Shown here: positions 56,600-64,000 of the stretch, piece by piece
How the letters are laid out: every line of letters starts with the position of its first letter
Numbering within the stretch: the first letter of the stretch is position 1
Assembly (NCBI GenBank): GCA_018268395.1
Contig: JAFDWQ010000010.1
Coordinates: 186,001-250,000, forward strand
Direction: 5' to 3'
Source: Armatimonadota bacterium
Lineage (GTDB): Bacteria > Armatimonadota > Fimbriimonadia > Fimbriimonadales > Fimbriimonadaceae
Length of the DNA stretch: 64,000 nucleotides
Program-made: the position numbers and the translations under genes
Notes under the pieces: generated by a model
The model's input: only the letters and a program-made list of their open reading frames with translations
What the model was told of the DNA's origin: nothing
Databases searched by the model: none

Positions 56600-57157
56600 T
56601 CACCGGCGGTCACGTCTCCACGGGTTGAGGGACTTTGAGAACCTCTTTCCGCGGGGGTCCCTTTCCGTTCGGCGTCCCCACAATGGAAGGAGAGGTCTCG
56701 CCGGATCTGGGGTCGCGACCCTCCATGCCCCGATGAACGACAGGACGATCGCCGCGGTCAAGTAGAACCAGAACCGGAACAGACCCCAAGTCGAAGACGG
56801 ATGATCGAACGAGATCCTGCCGGGATCGTTGTCGTCGCTCCAGACCTGTAAGGGCCGCAGACCAAGCGGTGCGAAGACGGGACCACCGTACCGCCTCCCT
56901 TCCCTAAGGAACGTCACGTACGTTTCCACCCGGTACTAGGGGCCGTACCTTCTTAACCAGCCGTCTGGCGGGTTCCCGTACGTCTTGAAGACCTCGACTT
57001 CGATCCGCTGCCAGTCTCCGGTGGTCGCCTTTGCCGCAAAGGTCTCGAAGACGAGACAGAGAACGACGACGGCCATAACGAAGAGAGTCTTCGCCAAAGC
57101 GACGTTCGCGACCACCGTTCTACGATGCGGCGGGCTTGGTGACGGATCCTGCTCCAA
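56600..57157 (-). pseudogene. Two-TM membrane protein gene interrupted by an in-frame TAG
   Basis: One minus-strand frame from the TTG at 57157 to the TGA at 56600, split by a TAG at 56936-56938. The first part (73 aa) has a transmembrane helix (TLFVMAVVVLCLVFETFAA) and a soluble stretch (TTGDWQRIEVEVFKTYGNPP ... WLRRYGP). The second part, from YRVETYVTFLREGRRYGG through VWSDDNDPGRISFDHPS, ends with a second helix (FWFYLTAAIVLSFIGAW). The two read as one DUF3592-like protein by layout, with the TAG in the middle of the exported domain. A point nonsense mutation or sequencing error is most likely; a GTG at 56929 could allow reinitiation. Confidence 0.6.
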
Positions 57158-57205
57158 GATTCACCCCCATCGGTGTTTACGGGGACGACCGATCGGACGT
57201 TGAGC

Positions 57206-58576
57206 TTAAACCGTGGCCCTGGTCTTCGCGATGACGCTTTCGAGGAACGCCGCGTTGGTCGGGACGCGCTTCAAGAGTTTGATGAGCTGGTCCGTCGCCT
57301 CATGACTTTCCTTCGTGTTCGCCAGCATCCGGTGGAGGTGGTAGACCGCTTCGAGCTGGTGCTTGTCGAACAAGGCCTCTTCGTGGCGGGTCGACGACGC
57401 GCGGACGTTGATCGCCGGCCAGATGCGCCGTTCCGAGAGCTCACGGTCGAGGACCAGTTCGCTGTTGCCCGTTCCCTTGAGTTCTTCGAAGATGTTCTCG
57501 TCCATCCTCGAGCCTGTTTCGATGAGGACCGTGGCGATGATCGTCAGCGACCCCCCTTCTTCGATGTTGCGGGCGGCGCCGAAGAAACGCCGTGGGCGGT
57601 AGAGAGCGGCGGGGTCGAGGCCGCCGGTCAAGGTGCGGCCGCTCGGAGCGATCGTCAGGTTCGAAGCGCGCGACAAACGGGTGAGCGAGTCGAGCAGGAT
57701 GACCACGTCGCGTCCCGTCTCGACGAGCCTTTTCGCCTGCTCCAGACAGAGGTCCGTGACCCGCATATGGTTTTCAGCGGGTTCGTCGAACGTGCTTGAA
57801 ATGACTTGGCCCTTGACCGACCGCTTCATGTCGGTGACTTCCTCCGGTCGCTCGTCGACGAGCAAGACCATCAGGTAGACGTCGGGATTGTTCGTCGTGA
57901 TCGAATTGGCGATCGACTTCAGGATCATCGTCTTGCCGGCTTTCGGCGGGGCGACGATGAGGGCGCGCTGGCCTTTGCCGATGGGGGCGATCAGGTCGAC
58001 GATGCGGCCCGTGACTTTCTCAGGATCGGTCTCCTGGCGAAGCCGCTCGGTCGGAAAGAGCGGGGTCAGTTCGTCGAAGCTGCGCCGCATCTGCATCTCA
58101 GGCGACTGCGTTCCGAACCCGTTCACGCTTTCGACCCGGAGCATGCCGTGGTACTTTTCACCCTCCTTCGGGGCGCGGACGTGGCCGTAGACGAAATCGC
58201 CGCCGCGGAGACTGAAACGCTTGACCTGGGACTGACTGACGTAGACGTCGTCCTGCGAGGGCTGATAGTTCGGCTTCCGAAGGAACCCCCAACCGTCGGG
58301 CAGGACTTCCAAGATGCCTTTTCGGTAAAGGCAGTCGGCGTTGGTGGCCTCCAGAAGCTGTTCGATCACGGCCGAGCGCTCTTGGTCGATGCTGACTTTC
58401 AGCTTCTTCGCGACCTTGGCGAGCTCGGTCGCCGTCATCTTGTCAAAGTGGTTGTAATCGATTTCCGGCAGGTTCTCGAGGTCGGTCGAGATGTCCATCC
58501 GCTCTTCGCGGTGGCGGCGGTAGCGCCTTTTTCCGGCGCCGGCATCAGATTTTCTGGGGCGAAATGCGTGGGTCAT
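57206..58576 (-). CDS. rho: Transcription termination factor Rho
   Basis: A 456-residue hexameric RNA helicase. It has the N-terminal helix bundle ([16 protein letters not shown]), a cold-shock-type RNA-binding domain ([18 protein letters not shown]), Walker [14 protein letters not shown], Walker [18 protein letters not shown] and the Q/R-loop region [19 protein letters not shown]. The start is taken as the ATG at 58576 ([10 protein letters not shown]). The ATG at 58498 ([10 protein letters not shown]) would remove a 26-residue basic extension and is a serious alternative. It lies 55 bp after hpt and may share its transcript. Confidence 0.95.
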   Translation of the reverse strand: MTHAFRPRKSDAGAGKRRYRRHREERMDISTDLENLPEIDYNHFDKMTATELAKVAKKLKVSIDQERSAVIEQLLEATNADCLYRKGILEVLPDGWGFLRKPNYQPSQDDVYVSQSQVKRFSLRGGDFVYGHVRAPKEGEKYHGMLRVESVNGFGTQSPEMQMRRSFDELTPLFPTERLRQETDPEKVTGRIVDLIAPIGKGQRALIVAPPKAGKTMILKSIANSITTNNPDVYLMVLLVDERPEEVTDMKRSVKGQVISSTFDEPAENHMRVTDLCLEQAKRLVETGRDVVILLDSLTRLSRASNLTIAPSGRTLTGGLDPAALYRPRRFFGAARNIEEGGSLTIIATVLIETGSRMDENIFEELKGTGNSELVLDRELSERRIWPAINVRASSTRHEEALFDKHQLEAVYHLHRMLANTKESHEATDQLIKLLKRVPTNAAFLESVIAKTRATV

Positions 58577-58631
58577 AGGGAGCCTGGAATCCGAAAAGAC
58601 TTCGGGTGTTCGCGAGAAGGTGGATCTGCCG

Positions 58632-59168
58632 TCAGTCTTCAAGGACTGCGATGAACGGAAGGTTGCGGTACTTCTCCGCGTGATCCAGACCGTATCCTAC
58701 CACAAACTCGTTCCCGATCTCGAAGCCCACGAAATCAAGTAGGGCTTCGTGCCGCCTGGCTTCGGGTTTGCTGAGCATGGCGACGACGCGGAGGCTGGCC
58801 GGCCGGCGTGTCTGAAGGAGTTCGCAAAGATGGGCGAGGGTCAGACCCGTGTCGACGATGTCCTCGACGACGAGGACGTGCTTGCCCTCGATGTTGATGT
58901 CGTGGTCCTTTCGGATCTGGACGACGCCGGTACTCGACTTCCCGTCCCCATAGCTGCTGACCTGCACGAAGTCGACGGAACAGTTGCACTCAAGTCGCCG
59001 CGAAAGGTCGCTGAGGAACATGTACGACCCTTTGAGGACGCCGATCAGCACGAGCGGTTCACCGTGGTAGACCCGGTCGATTTCGGCCGCGAGTTCGTCG
59101 CAGCGCTCCTGAAGGCGTTCTTTCGTGAAGAGGGTCCGGAGCTTTGGCAGGGCGGTCACTAGGGACAT
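58632..59168 (-). CDS. hpt: Hypoxanthine phosphoribosyltransferase
   Basis: A 178-residue purine-salvage enzyme that makes IMP/GMP from hypoxanthine/guanine and PRPP. Motifs are VLIGVLKGSYMFLSDLSRRL, SSYGDGKSSTGVVQI, the PRPP loop VLVVEDIVDTGLTLAHL and the C-terminal base-binding FVGFEIGNEFVVGYGLDHAEKYRNLPF in two runs. It begins four bases after the stop of the M23 peptidase gene (TGACACAATG), so coupling is likely. rho follows it. Confidence 0.95.
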   Translation of the reverse strand: MSLVTALPKLRTLFTKERLQERCDELAAEIDRVYHGEPLVLIGVLKGSYMFLSDLSRRLECNCSVDFVQVSSYGDGKSSTGVVQIRKDHDINIEGKHVLVVEDIVDTGLTLAHLCELLQTRRPASLRVVAMLSKPEARRHEALLDFVGFEIGNEFVVGYGLDHAEKYRNLPFIAVLED

Positions 59169-59172
59169 TGTG

Positions 59173-60555
59173 TCACGGCGTTTTTCCCTGAAGCAGGCTG
59201 TGCACCGTCGTGACCGGCCCGTCGGCCAGACCGTCGCTCGGCGTCACGCTGACCGTCACGTCCTTCGTCGGGACATAGGCGGAACCTGGAATCATATCGA
59301 GATGGCCCGCGCTCACGACGTCACGGACCACGGTCCCGAACTGCTTCCAGACGTACCGATATCTCACGATGTCGTAGTCAGGATCGTCGAGCAGTAACGG
59401 CGATGTGATCCGGGCCGATAGCGGGCCGCCTTGGACCGGTGGCTTATCGATCACGATCGTGACCGCATGGGGCGGGCGGTTGTTGTTCAGCTCCGTCGTG
59501 GACCGGACTCGGAACGGCGCCGAGACGGACAGCTGGTCGTTGATCCAGAGTTCCGTCTTCCACTCGCCGGTCGCGTTGAGGTTCACGTTATAGCGCCACC
59601 ACCACGAGGACTGGCGATAGAACGGGTTGTTCCACGCCTGGTTTCCGGAGTCGTAGGCCACAGAACCGTTCGCACGTACGAAGCGGACCTTCCAGACGGA
59701 GTTGGTGGGAAGGTTCTGGACCAGGGCCCAAAAACCGACGGACCTGACGCCCGTTGCAAAAGTGCCCGTGCGGGGCAGATCGAACGGCAGCCCCGGATAG
59801 TGTTCGTAAATGCCCGGGCTGACGTTGAAATCGCGGAGGTAGAACGAGCGGGGCACCGGCCGTTGTGAGACAAACCCGCTCTGTCCAGGATTGCACGGCC
59901 CCGTGTGCGGATCGTACGCGAAACTGCTCCCGGCACCGGCCCACGACTCGAAGTGAAGGTGCGGACCGGTGCTGTTCCCGCTGCTCGCCATCAGGCCGAT
60001 CTGCTGACCTGCGCGGACGGAATCGCCGACTTTGACGCCGACCGATCCCCTCTTCAAGTGCCAATACAGCGAGTAGTGGGTGTCGCTGTGATAGAGGATG
60101 ACGTGGTTTCCAGGTAAGCCGTCTCCGAACGTGTTCTCGTCGAATTCGCCGTCGTTCGTCTGGACGACGGTGCCATCGAGCGGGGCGAAGACAGGTACGC
60201 CTACAGCCTTCTCTCCGAACCCTTTGATGTCGAGGTCGATCCCGAGGTGCCCGTCGTAAGTGTAGTTGCTACAGTCCCAATCTTTGAGGCCCGACGTCGG
60301 ATCGAGGTCGACATAGTTGTTCGGGAACACGTCTTCTCCGAGGACTCCGCCGAAGGGATAGACGAGATAGGGGCTTTGGCTCGCGGTACCGCGGCCGGCG
60401 TGTTCCTTCCCAAAGCTTTGGACGGCTTCTTCAGCAGACCGTCGTTCGTCCGCCGTCAGGCAGTCGGCCAGTCGCGTTTCAATGGGGCCGCCACCGTGCC
60501 CTTCGGAGAAAGCGACGAGAAACGGGGCCGCGAAGAAAAGGACGGACATTGGCAT
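59173..60555 (-). CDS. M23 family metalloendopeptidase, secreted (copy A)
   Basis: A 460-residue LytM-type peptidoglycan endopeptidase. The signal peptide MPMSVLFFAAPFLVAFSEG follows a Shine-Dalgarno AAGGG eight bases before the ATG at 60555. The zinc site is complete: HLGID (HxxxD) and GPHLHFESW (HxH). Between them lies HVILYHSDTHYSLYWHLKRG with a G-rich SxGNSTG turn. A C-terminal beta-sandwich of about 200 residues ends in a tail VSVTPSDGLADGPVTTVHSLLQGKTP (in two runs) that is almost repeated in the paralogue upstream. It lies 10 bp after that paralogue and four bases before hpt. Confidence 0.92.
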   Translation of the reverse strand: MPMSVLFFAAPFLVAFSEGHGGGPIETRLADCLTADERRSAEEAVQSFGKEHAGRGTASQSPYLVYPFGGVLGEDVFPNNYVDLDPTSGLKDWDCSNYTYDGHLGIDLDIKGFGEKAVGVPVFAPLDGTVVQTNDGEFDENTFGDGLPGNHVILYHSDTHYSLYWHLKRGSVGVKVGDSVRAGQQIGLMASSGNSTGPHLHFESWAGAGSSFAYDPHTGPCNPGQSGFVSQRPVPRSFYLRDFNVSPGIYEHYPGLPFDLPRTGTFATGVRSVGFWALVQNLPTNSVWKVRFVRANGSVAYDSGNQAWNNPFYRQSSWWWRYNVNLNATGEWKTELWINDQLSVSAPFRVRSTTELNNNRPPHAVTIVIDKPPVQGGPLSARITSPLLLDDPDYDIVRYRYVWKQFGTVVRDVVSAGHLDMIPGSAYVPTKDVTVSVTPSDGLADGPVTTVHSLLQGKTP

Positions 60556-60565
60556 TGGTCGACCC

Positions 60566-61945
60566 TTAAGGCGCTTTGCCCTGCAAGAGACTGTGGATCG
60601 TCGTCGTCGGCCCTTCAATGAGGCCGTCGTTAGGTGTGATCGACAAGGAAACGTCCTTGTTCGGTCTGAAACTTCCCACCGGGATCATGTCCGTTCGAGC
60701 GGCGGACCACGTGTCGCGCACGACCTTACCGTTTTGCTTCCAAACGTAGTGGTAACGGATCAAGTCGTGGTCAGGATCTGCGGCGATCTGTTGTCCGGCC
60801 ACGCGGACGCAAAGCGGACCCTCGGGCGAAGGCATCGGCAGGATCGTGGCCTGAACGCCTGCAGGTGGCCTGTTCAATTGCGTGGAGAAGGAGTTCACGA
60901 CCCTTAGGGGCGACGACGCCAAGATTTCTCCGTTCACACTGTACTCGACGGTCCAAGTTCCTGGAGAAGACAATGAGACGAACTGCTGATGAGCCACAGT
61001 TGCGAAGGTCGCTGAACCACCCAAGGACTGCAGATTGCTGTCGAAACCGACCGTGCCGTTGGGCCGCAAGAACCGGAGCCGATACTTCGAACTCGTCGTA
61101 ATGTTCAGTAGCGTCGCGTAGACCCGGACGGTCAGTCCCGCCTTGACGAACGTTCCCCGTCGGGCGGCTTCGAATGGGGGATAGGTCTGATCGTAGCGTG
61201 ACTCGTTGATCCACATGTCCAGGAGCTTTGTCGACCGGACGATGGGTTGTTGGTCCGCCCATCCGCTTGTTCCCGGGTTGCAACTCCCGGTATGCGGCTC
61301 ATACGCGAACTGCGTTCCGGCGTCTGACCAAGATTCGAAGTGGAGGGAGGGCCAGTTGCAGTCTCCGCTGCTACCGACCCTAGCGATCTCTTGTCCTGCA
61401 GCGACCGTCTCACCTGCTTTGACCTTGACGCTTCCCCGTTTCAAGTGCCAGTACAAGGTGTAGTGTGTCCCCCCATGATGGAGGATCACGTAGTTCGCCG
61501 GCACGTCGTTCTGTTTGTAAGTCCGATCGAAGTATCCGTCGTCCGATTCGACCACGGTTCCCGGCAAAGGCGCGAAGACCGGCACCCCGCCTTCCATGTC
61601 AGCAAAGCTCCGGATGGCGAAATCGATCCCGCGATGTCCTTCGGCGGCCATCCGGGTGCAGTCCCAATCCTGGTTGAAGTCCTCAGACGGAGCTACGTCC
61701 ACGTAGTCTGATACGAACTGGTCTTCACCGAGCACTCCGGCGGCGGGATAGACCAGATAGGGGGCGTTTTGTGCAGGCGGCACGTCGCCTAGCCGCTCTT
61801 GATAGGTTCGGACGACCGATTCGATCCTCGACCGTTCGAGTTCGGAAATGCACTTGGTCGCTGCGGGTTTCACGAAGAACACCGGGGTCGTGACCAATCC
61901 TTTGGAAAGGCCCAACGCGGTTAAGGCGGCAACGGCCGATAGCAT
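60566..61945 (-). CDS. M23 family metalloendopeptidase paralogue (copy B), HxH motif altered
   Basis: A 459-residue tandem paralogue of copy A with the same layout: signal peptide (MLSAVAALTALGLSKG), LytM domain, beta-sandwich C-terminus and the same closing tail (SITPNDGLIEGPTTTIHSLLQ). HRGID is intact, but the second zinc motif reads WPSLHFESW, so the first His of HxH is Ser. That residue is an active-site base in LytM enzymes, so this copy may be weak or inactive and may act as a binding protein. A TATACT box lies seven bases before the ATG at 61945, with no Shine-Dalgarno. It leads the copy B / copy A / hpt / rho run. Confidence 0.9.
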   Translation of the reverse strand: MLSAVAALTALGLSKGLVTTPVFFVKPAATKCISELERSRIESVVRTYQERLGDVPPAQNAPYLVYPAAGVLGEDQFVSDYVDVAPSEDFNQDWDCTRMAAEGHRGIDFAIRSFADMEGGVPVFAPLPGTVVESDDGYFDRTYKQNDVPANYVILHHGGTHYTLYWHLKRGSVKVKAGETVAAGQEIARVGSSGDCNWPSLHFESWSDAGTQFAYEPHTGSCNPGTSGWADQQPIVRSTKLLDMWINESRYDQTYPPFEAARRGTFVKAGLTVRVYATLLNITTSSKYRLRFLRPNGTVGFDSNLQSLGGSATFATVAHQQFVSLSSPGTWTVEYSVNGEILASSPLRVVNSFSTQLNRPPAGVQATILPMPSPEGPLCVRVAGQQIAADPDHDLIRYHYVWKQNGKVVRDTWSAARTDMIPVGSFRPNKDVSLSITPNDGLIEGPTTTIHSLLQGKAP

Positions 61946-61952
61946 ACGTGGC

Positions 61953-61958
61953 AGTATA
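61953..61958 (-). promoter_or_regulatory. -10 element, leaderless-type, M23 copy B
   Basis: TATACT on the minus strand ends seven bases before the ATG at 61945. It is likely to drive the M23-M23-hpt-(rho) unit. Confidence 0.55.
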
Positions 61959-62000
61959 GATGAGGCTGTTGCGGTCAGCCCTTCGTCATCACGCTTTTAT

Positions 62001-62432
62001 TTACCGGTTTACGTCTTTACTCTTGATCCAGATGGCACAAGACGTTCCCGTTTCATAGACCAGGAGACGAAGGCGGCTGACGTTCGGACGCGCCAACAAA
62101 TCCTTGGCCACCGACTCGCCCAACCACGTCGCGATGTTCTCCGCCGTGGAATGGAACGGGACTTCAAGGATCTTCAACCCTTGTCCGCACAAGAACTCCC
62201 GCATCGCGGAGTCGGTCGGATCCAGCATGAAAGCATGGTCCATCCGGTCCACGATCGGTCTGACGCAGGCCGCGATGTCGCCGAAGTCGACGACCATGCC
62301 GCCTTCGTCAGGCTCGCCCGTCACCTCCACGACCATGCGGTAGGAGTGGCCATGGACGTTCCGGCACAACGGATGGTAAGGCAGGCGGTGCCCCATCTCC
62401 CACCGGAACTCCTTGGAAACGGTCACGGGCAT
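62001..62432 (-). CDS. queD: 6-pyruvoyl-tetrahydropterin/6-carboxytetrahydropterin synthase family
   Basis: A 143-residue protein of the QueD/PTPS family, which acts on dihydroneopterin triphosphate in queuosine or pterin synthesis. The zinc ligands lie in EMGHRLP and CRNVHGHSY, with the QueD-type CxxxHGH motif. Further sites are MDHAFML and FHSTAENIA. The start is the ATG at 62432 (MPVTVSKEFRW), since a TAGAAT -10 element lies seven bases upstream; an in-frame ATG at 62441 overlaps that element. It precedes the M23 pair by 55 bp and follows the zinc-peptidase-like gene by 18 bp on the same strand. Other que genes are not in view, so queD is the best guess. Confidence 0.88.
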   Translation of the reverse strand: MPVTVSKEFRWEMGHRLPYHPLCRNVHGHSYRMVVEVTGEPDEGGMVVDFGDIAACVRPIVDRMDHAFMLDPTDSAMREFLCGQGLKILEVPFHSTAENIATWLGESVAKDLLARPNVSRLRLLVYETGTSCAIWIKSKDVNR

Positions 62433-62439
62433 CGCGACC

Positions 62440-62445
62440 ATTCTA
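62440..62445 (-). promoter_or_regulatory. -10 element, leaderless-type, queD
   Basis: TAGAAT on the minus strand ends seven bases before the ATG at 62432. It favours that start over the ATG at 62441. Confidence 0.5.
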
Positions 62446-62450
62446 GCCGG

Positions 62451-63230
62451 TTACGGCTTCAACGACCGGAAGAAAGGCTCGTCGAACCGCGGGTCGAGTT
62501 TGGCGTAAAAGCTGACGACGACCTGTACTTTTGCCTTGAGCAGGGCGTGCTCGTCGACCAGGTTCCAGAAGCGGCGCTCGCCCGAAAAGAGCCCTTCGGC
62601 GAGCATGTTAAAGTCCTCCTCTTGACTGGCTGTCGAGTATTGGGTCAGGAAACCGCGCTTCGCGAGCGCCGGGTCTTCAGAGATCGAGGCCTTCCCTGCC
62701 CTCAGGGCTTCCGTGCCACCTGATCCGTACTGAAAGTCGTTGGGGACGGACGCTTTCCAGGACACCTGGTCGAGGAACGTCGGATGGTTCCGCAACAGGA
62801 TGCTGCTGAACTCGTGGTGAAAACTGCCGCGCACGTAGGAATCGGTGTAGCCCAACTCCGGTCCCTGGTTCGTCAGGTAAACGGCGTCGCTCGAATTCGT
62901 GCCTCCGTAGTCCAAGCCGTAAAACTTGAGCGACTTGAGGACGTACACCTTGCGGACCTCACGACGAAGCAGACCGGTCGGATACGCGTCCATGGCCTGC
63001 CTCACAAGGGCGAGCGACCGCTCGGCTTCCTTGGCTTCCAGCGACTCGGCCTTTGCCGCGATCTCGTGGTTGGTCCACTCCCGAGGGAACATGCCCGCCT
63101 CGGTCGAGGTGAGGACGGGAACGGCCGGCGCAGGCGAAGGCGCCGCACCCCGGTCATGGACCTGGGGGGCGCCCAAAGCCGCGACGGCGAGGGCCAAGGC
63201 CGAGACTGTCATGAAAGACCTATTCCGCAT
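62451..63230 (-). CDS. Secreted putative zinc metallopeptidase-like protein
   Basis: A 259-residue exported protein with the signal peptide MRNRSFMTVSALALAVAALGA and a Pro/Ala-rich linker. The core resembles the putative zinc-binding metallopeptidase (Mx1-like) group: SFHHEFSSILLRNHP carries an HExxS instead of HExxH, and further on STASQEEDFNMLAEGLF provides a possible third acidic ligand. With the second His missing, the metal site is uncertain. The function is unknown. It lies between guaA (54 bp upstream) and queD on the same strand. Confidence 0.7.
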   Translation of the reverse strand: MRNRSFMTVSALALAVAALGAPQVHDRGAAPSPAPAVPVLTSTEAGMFPREWTNHEIAAKAESLEAKEAERSLALVRQAMDAYPTGLLRREVRKVYVLKSLKFYGLDYGGTNSSDAVYLTNQGPELGYTDSYVRGSFHHEFSSILLRNHPTFLDQVSWKASVPNDFQYGSGGTEALRAGKASISEDPALAKRGFLTQYSTASQEEDFNMLAEGLFSGERRFWNLVDEHALLKAKVQVVVSFYAKLDPRFDEPFFRSLKP

Positions 63231-63284
63231 TTTCGCGGGCGATTACCGATTTCAAGTGCAAAGACGCCGGATATCGGGAGGGCG

Positions 63285-64000
63285 TCACTCCCACTCTATG
63301 GTAGCAGGGGGCTTGCTCGTCAGATCGTACAGGACGCGGTTCACCCCGTCCACTTCATTGACGATCCTGTTGCACACGTGCTCCAGGAACTCGAAATCGA
63401 AGGGACAAGCACGGGCGGTCATCGCGTCCTCGCTACTGACGGCCCGCAGGACGATGGGGTTCTCATAGGTCCTCTCGTCGCCCATGACGCCGACGCTCCG
63501 GACGTCCAGGAGGGCCGCGTACGATTGCCAGACGCCTTTGTCCAGCCCTCTGGCCCTGAGTTCGGACCGAAAGATCCAGTCGGCGTCCTGCGTCGTCTTG
63601 ACGCGTTCCGGCGTGACCTCACCTAGGATCCGTACGGCGAGCCCGGGCCCCGGGAACGGCTCCCGGTCGACGACGTCGTCGGGCAGGCCCAACTTCCGTC
63701 CGACGTCCCGGACCTCGTCCTTGAACAGCCAGCGGAGCGGCTCGATGACTTTCATCTTCATCCAGTCCGGCAACCCTCCGACGTTGTGGTGGGTCTTGAT
63801 CTTCGCCGCCGTGGGCGAACCGGACTCGATGACGTCGGGGTACAGCGTCCCTTGTGCAAGCCACTGGCAGCCCTTGAGTTCTTCGGCGTGCTCCTCGAAG
63901 CACCTCACGAACTCGCTGCCGATGGCCTTGCGCTTCTCTTCGGGGTCGGTGACTCCGGACAAACGGGAGAAGAAGCGGTCGGCGGCACGGATCACCACAA
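63285..64000 (-). CDS. guaA: GMP synthase, C-terminal part (5' end beyond the window)
   Basis: The frame is open to the right edge, so only the last 238 residues or so are present. They cover the end of the ATP-pyrophosphatase domain and the dimerisation domain. Diagnostic blocks are [36 protein letters not shown] and the C-terminal [11 protein letters not shown]. GuaA aminates XMP to GMP using glutamine and ATP. The stop is at 63285, 54 bp before the next gene on the same strand. Confidence 0.95.
   Translation of the reverse strand, partial: VVIRAADRFFSRLSGVTDPEEKRKAIGSEFVRCFEEHAEELKGCQWLAQGTLYPDVIESGSPTAAKIKTHHNVGGLPDWMKMKVIEPLRWLFKDEVRDVGRKLGLPDDVVDREPFPGPGLAVRILGEVTPERVKTTQDADWIFRSELRARGLDKGVWQSYAALLDVRSVGVMGDERTYENPIVLRAVSSEDAMTARACPFDFEFLEHVCNRIVNEVDGVNRVLYDLTSKPPATIEWE

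Overview
This window is a G+C-rich bacterial chromosome segment (above 60% G+C by eye). It carries dense single-copy housekeeping genes, one tRNA and many short operons. I see no phage, insertion sequence, integrase, CRISPR array or plasmid gene. The gene mix (GH172 fragment, VPS10-type propellers, GerMN/AMIN cell-wall proteins, GlmL-type ATPase, an isolated flhA, thermophile-type alpha-glucan phosphorylase) would fit a free-living Armatimonadota-like (Fimbriimonadia-like) bacterium. That assignment is inference, and no 16S gene is present to confirm it.

Layout. 1-3.5 kb: GH172 fragment, an unknown protein and a PQQ-type sugar dehydrogenase. 3.1-6.1 kb (minus): secreted protein, tsaB, murB, VOC protein. 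6.1-9.8 kb (plus): SIS sugar-phosphate protein and a VPS10-like propeller. 9.9-12.3 kb (minus): small membrane protein, rpmB, Eis-like acetyltransferase, Lrp regulator. 12.4-19.6 kb: M3 peptidase, then on the minus strand a membrane-anchored protein and a VanZ / ApgM-like / Gly-Asp-repeat protein operon. 19.7-25.6 kb: threonine-dehydratase-like enzyme, initiator tRNA with an ATP-grasp gene, secreted phosphoesterase, propeller, hydrolase. 25.7-29.8 kb: GGDEF-EAL receptor, PAP2 phosphatase, YCII lipid-exported protein. 29.9-35.3 kb: GlmL, ABC ATPase, aldehyde dehydrogenase, pyrF. 35.3-43.7 kb: mutY-amidase-GerMN operon, a second PAP2 facing an ADP-ribosylglycohydrolase-like gene, and glgP. 43.7-51.6 kb: small gene, prs, glmU, upp, DUF5658 protein, smc, flavin reductase. 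51.6-57.2 kb: DUF5808-like protein, flhA, hrcA, thioredoxin lipoprotein and a gene split by a stop codon. 57.2-64 kb (minus): guaA (partial), zinc-peptidase-like protein, queD, two M23 endopeptidases, hpt and rho.

Functions group into cell-envelope building and remodelling (murB, glmU, amidase, GerMN protein, M23 pair, PAP2 pair), nucleotide metabolism (prs, upp, hpt, pyrF, guaA), information processing (rpmB, initiator tRNA, tsaB, smc, mutY, rho, hrcA) and many secreted beta-propeller or repeat proteins.

The most notable pattern is in the start regions. At many transcription units a TANNNT-like -10 element lies only 5-12 nt before the start codon and no Shine-Dalgarno sequence is visible, which suggests widespread leaderless or near-leaderless mRNA. 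The best case is the 38.9 kb divergent pair, where each start codon lies inside the other gene's putative -35 box. Other points worth checking are the Gly-Asp repeat operon with an active-site-poor ApgM relative, an in-frame TAG at 56.94 kb, and an M23 paralogue that has lost one active-site His.
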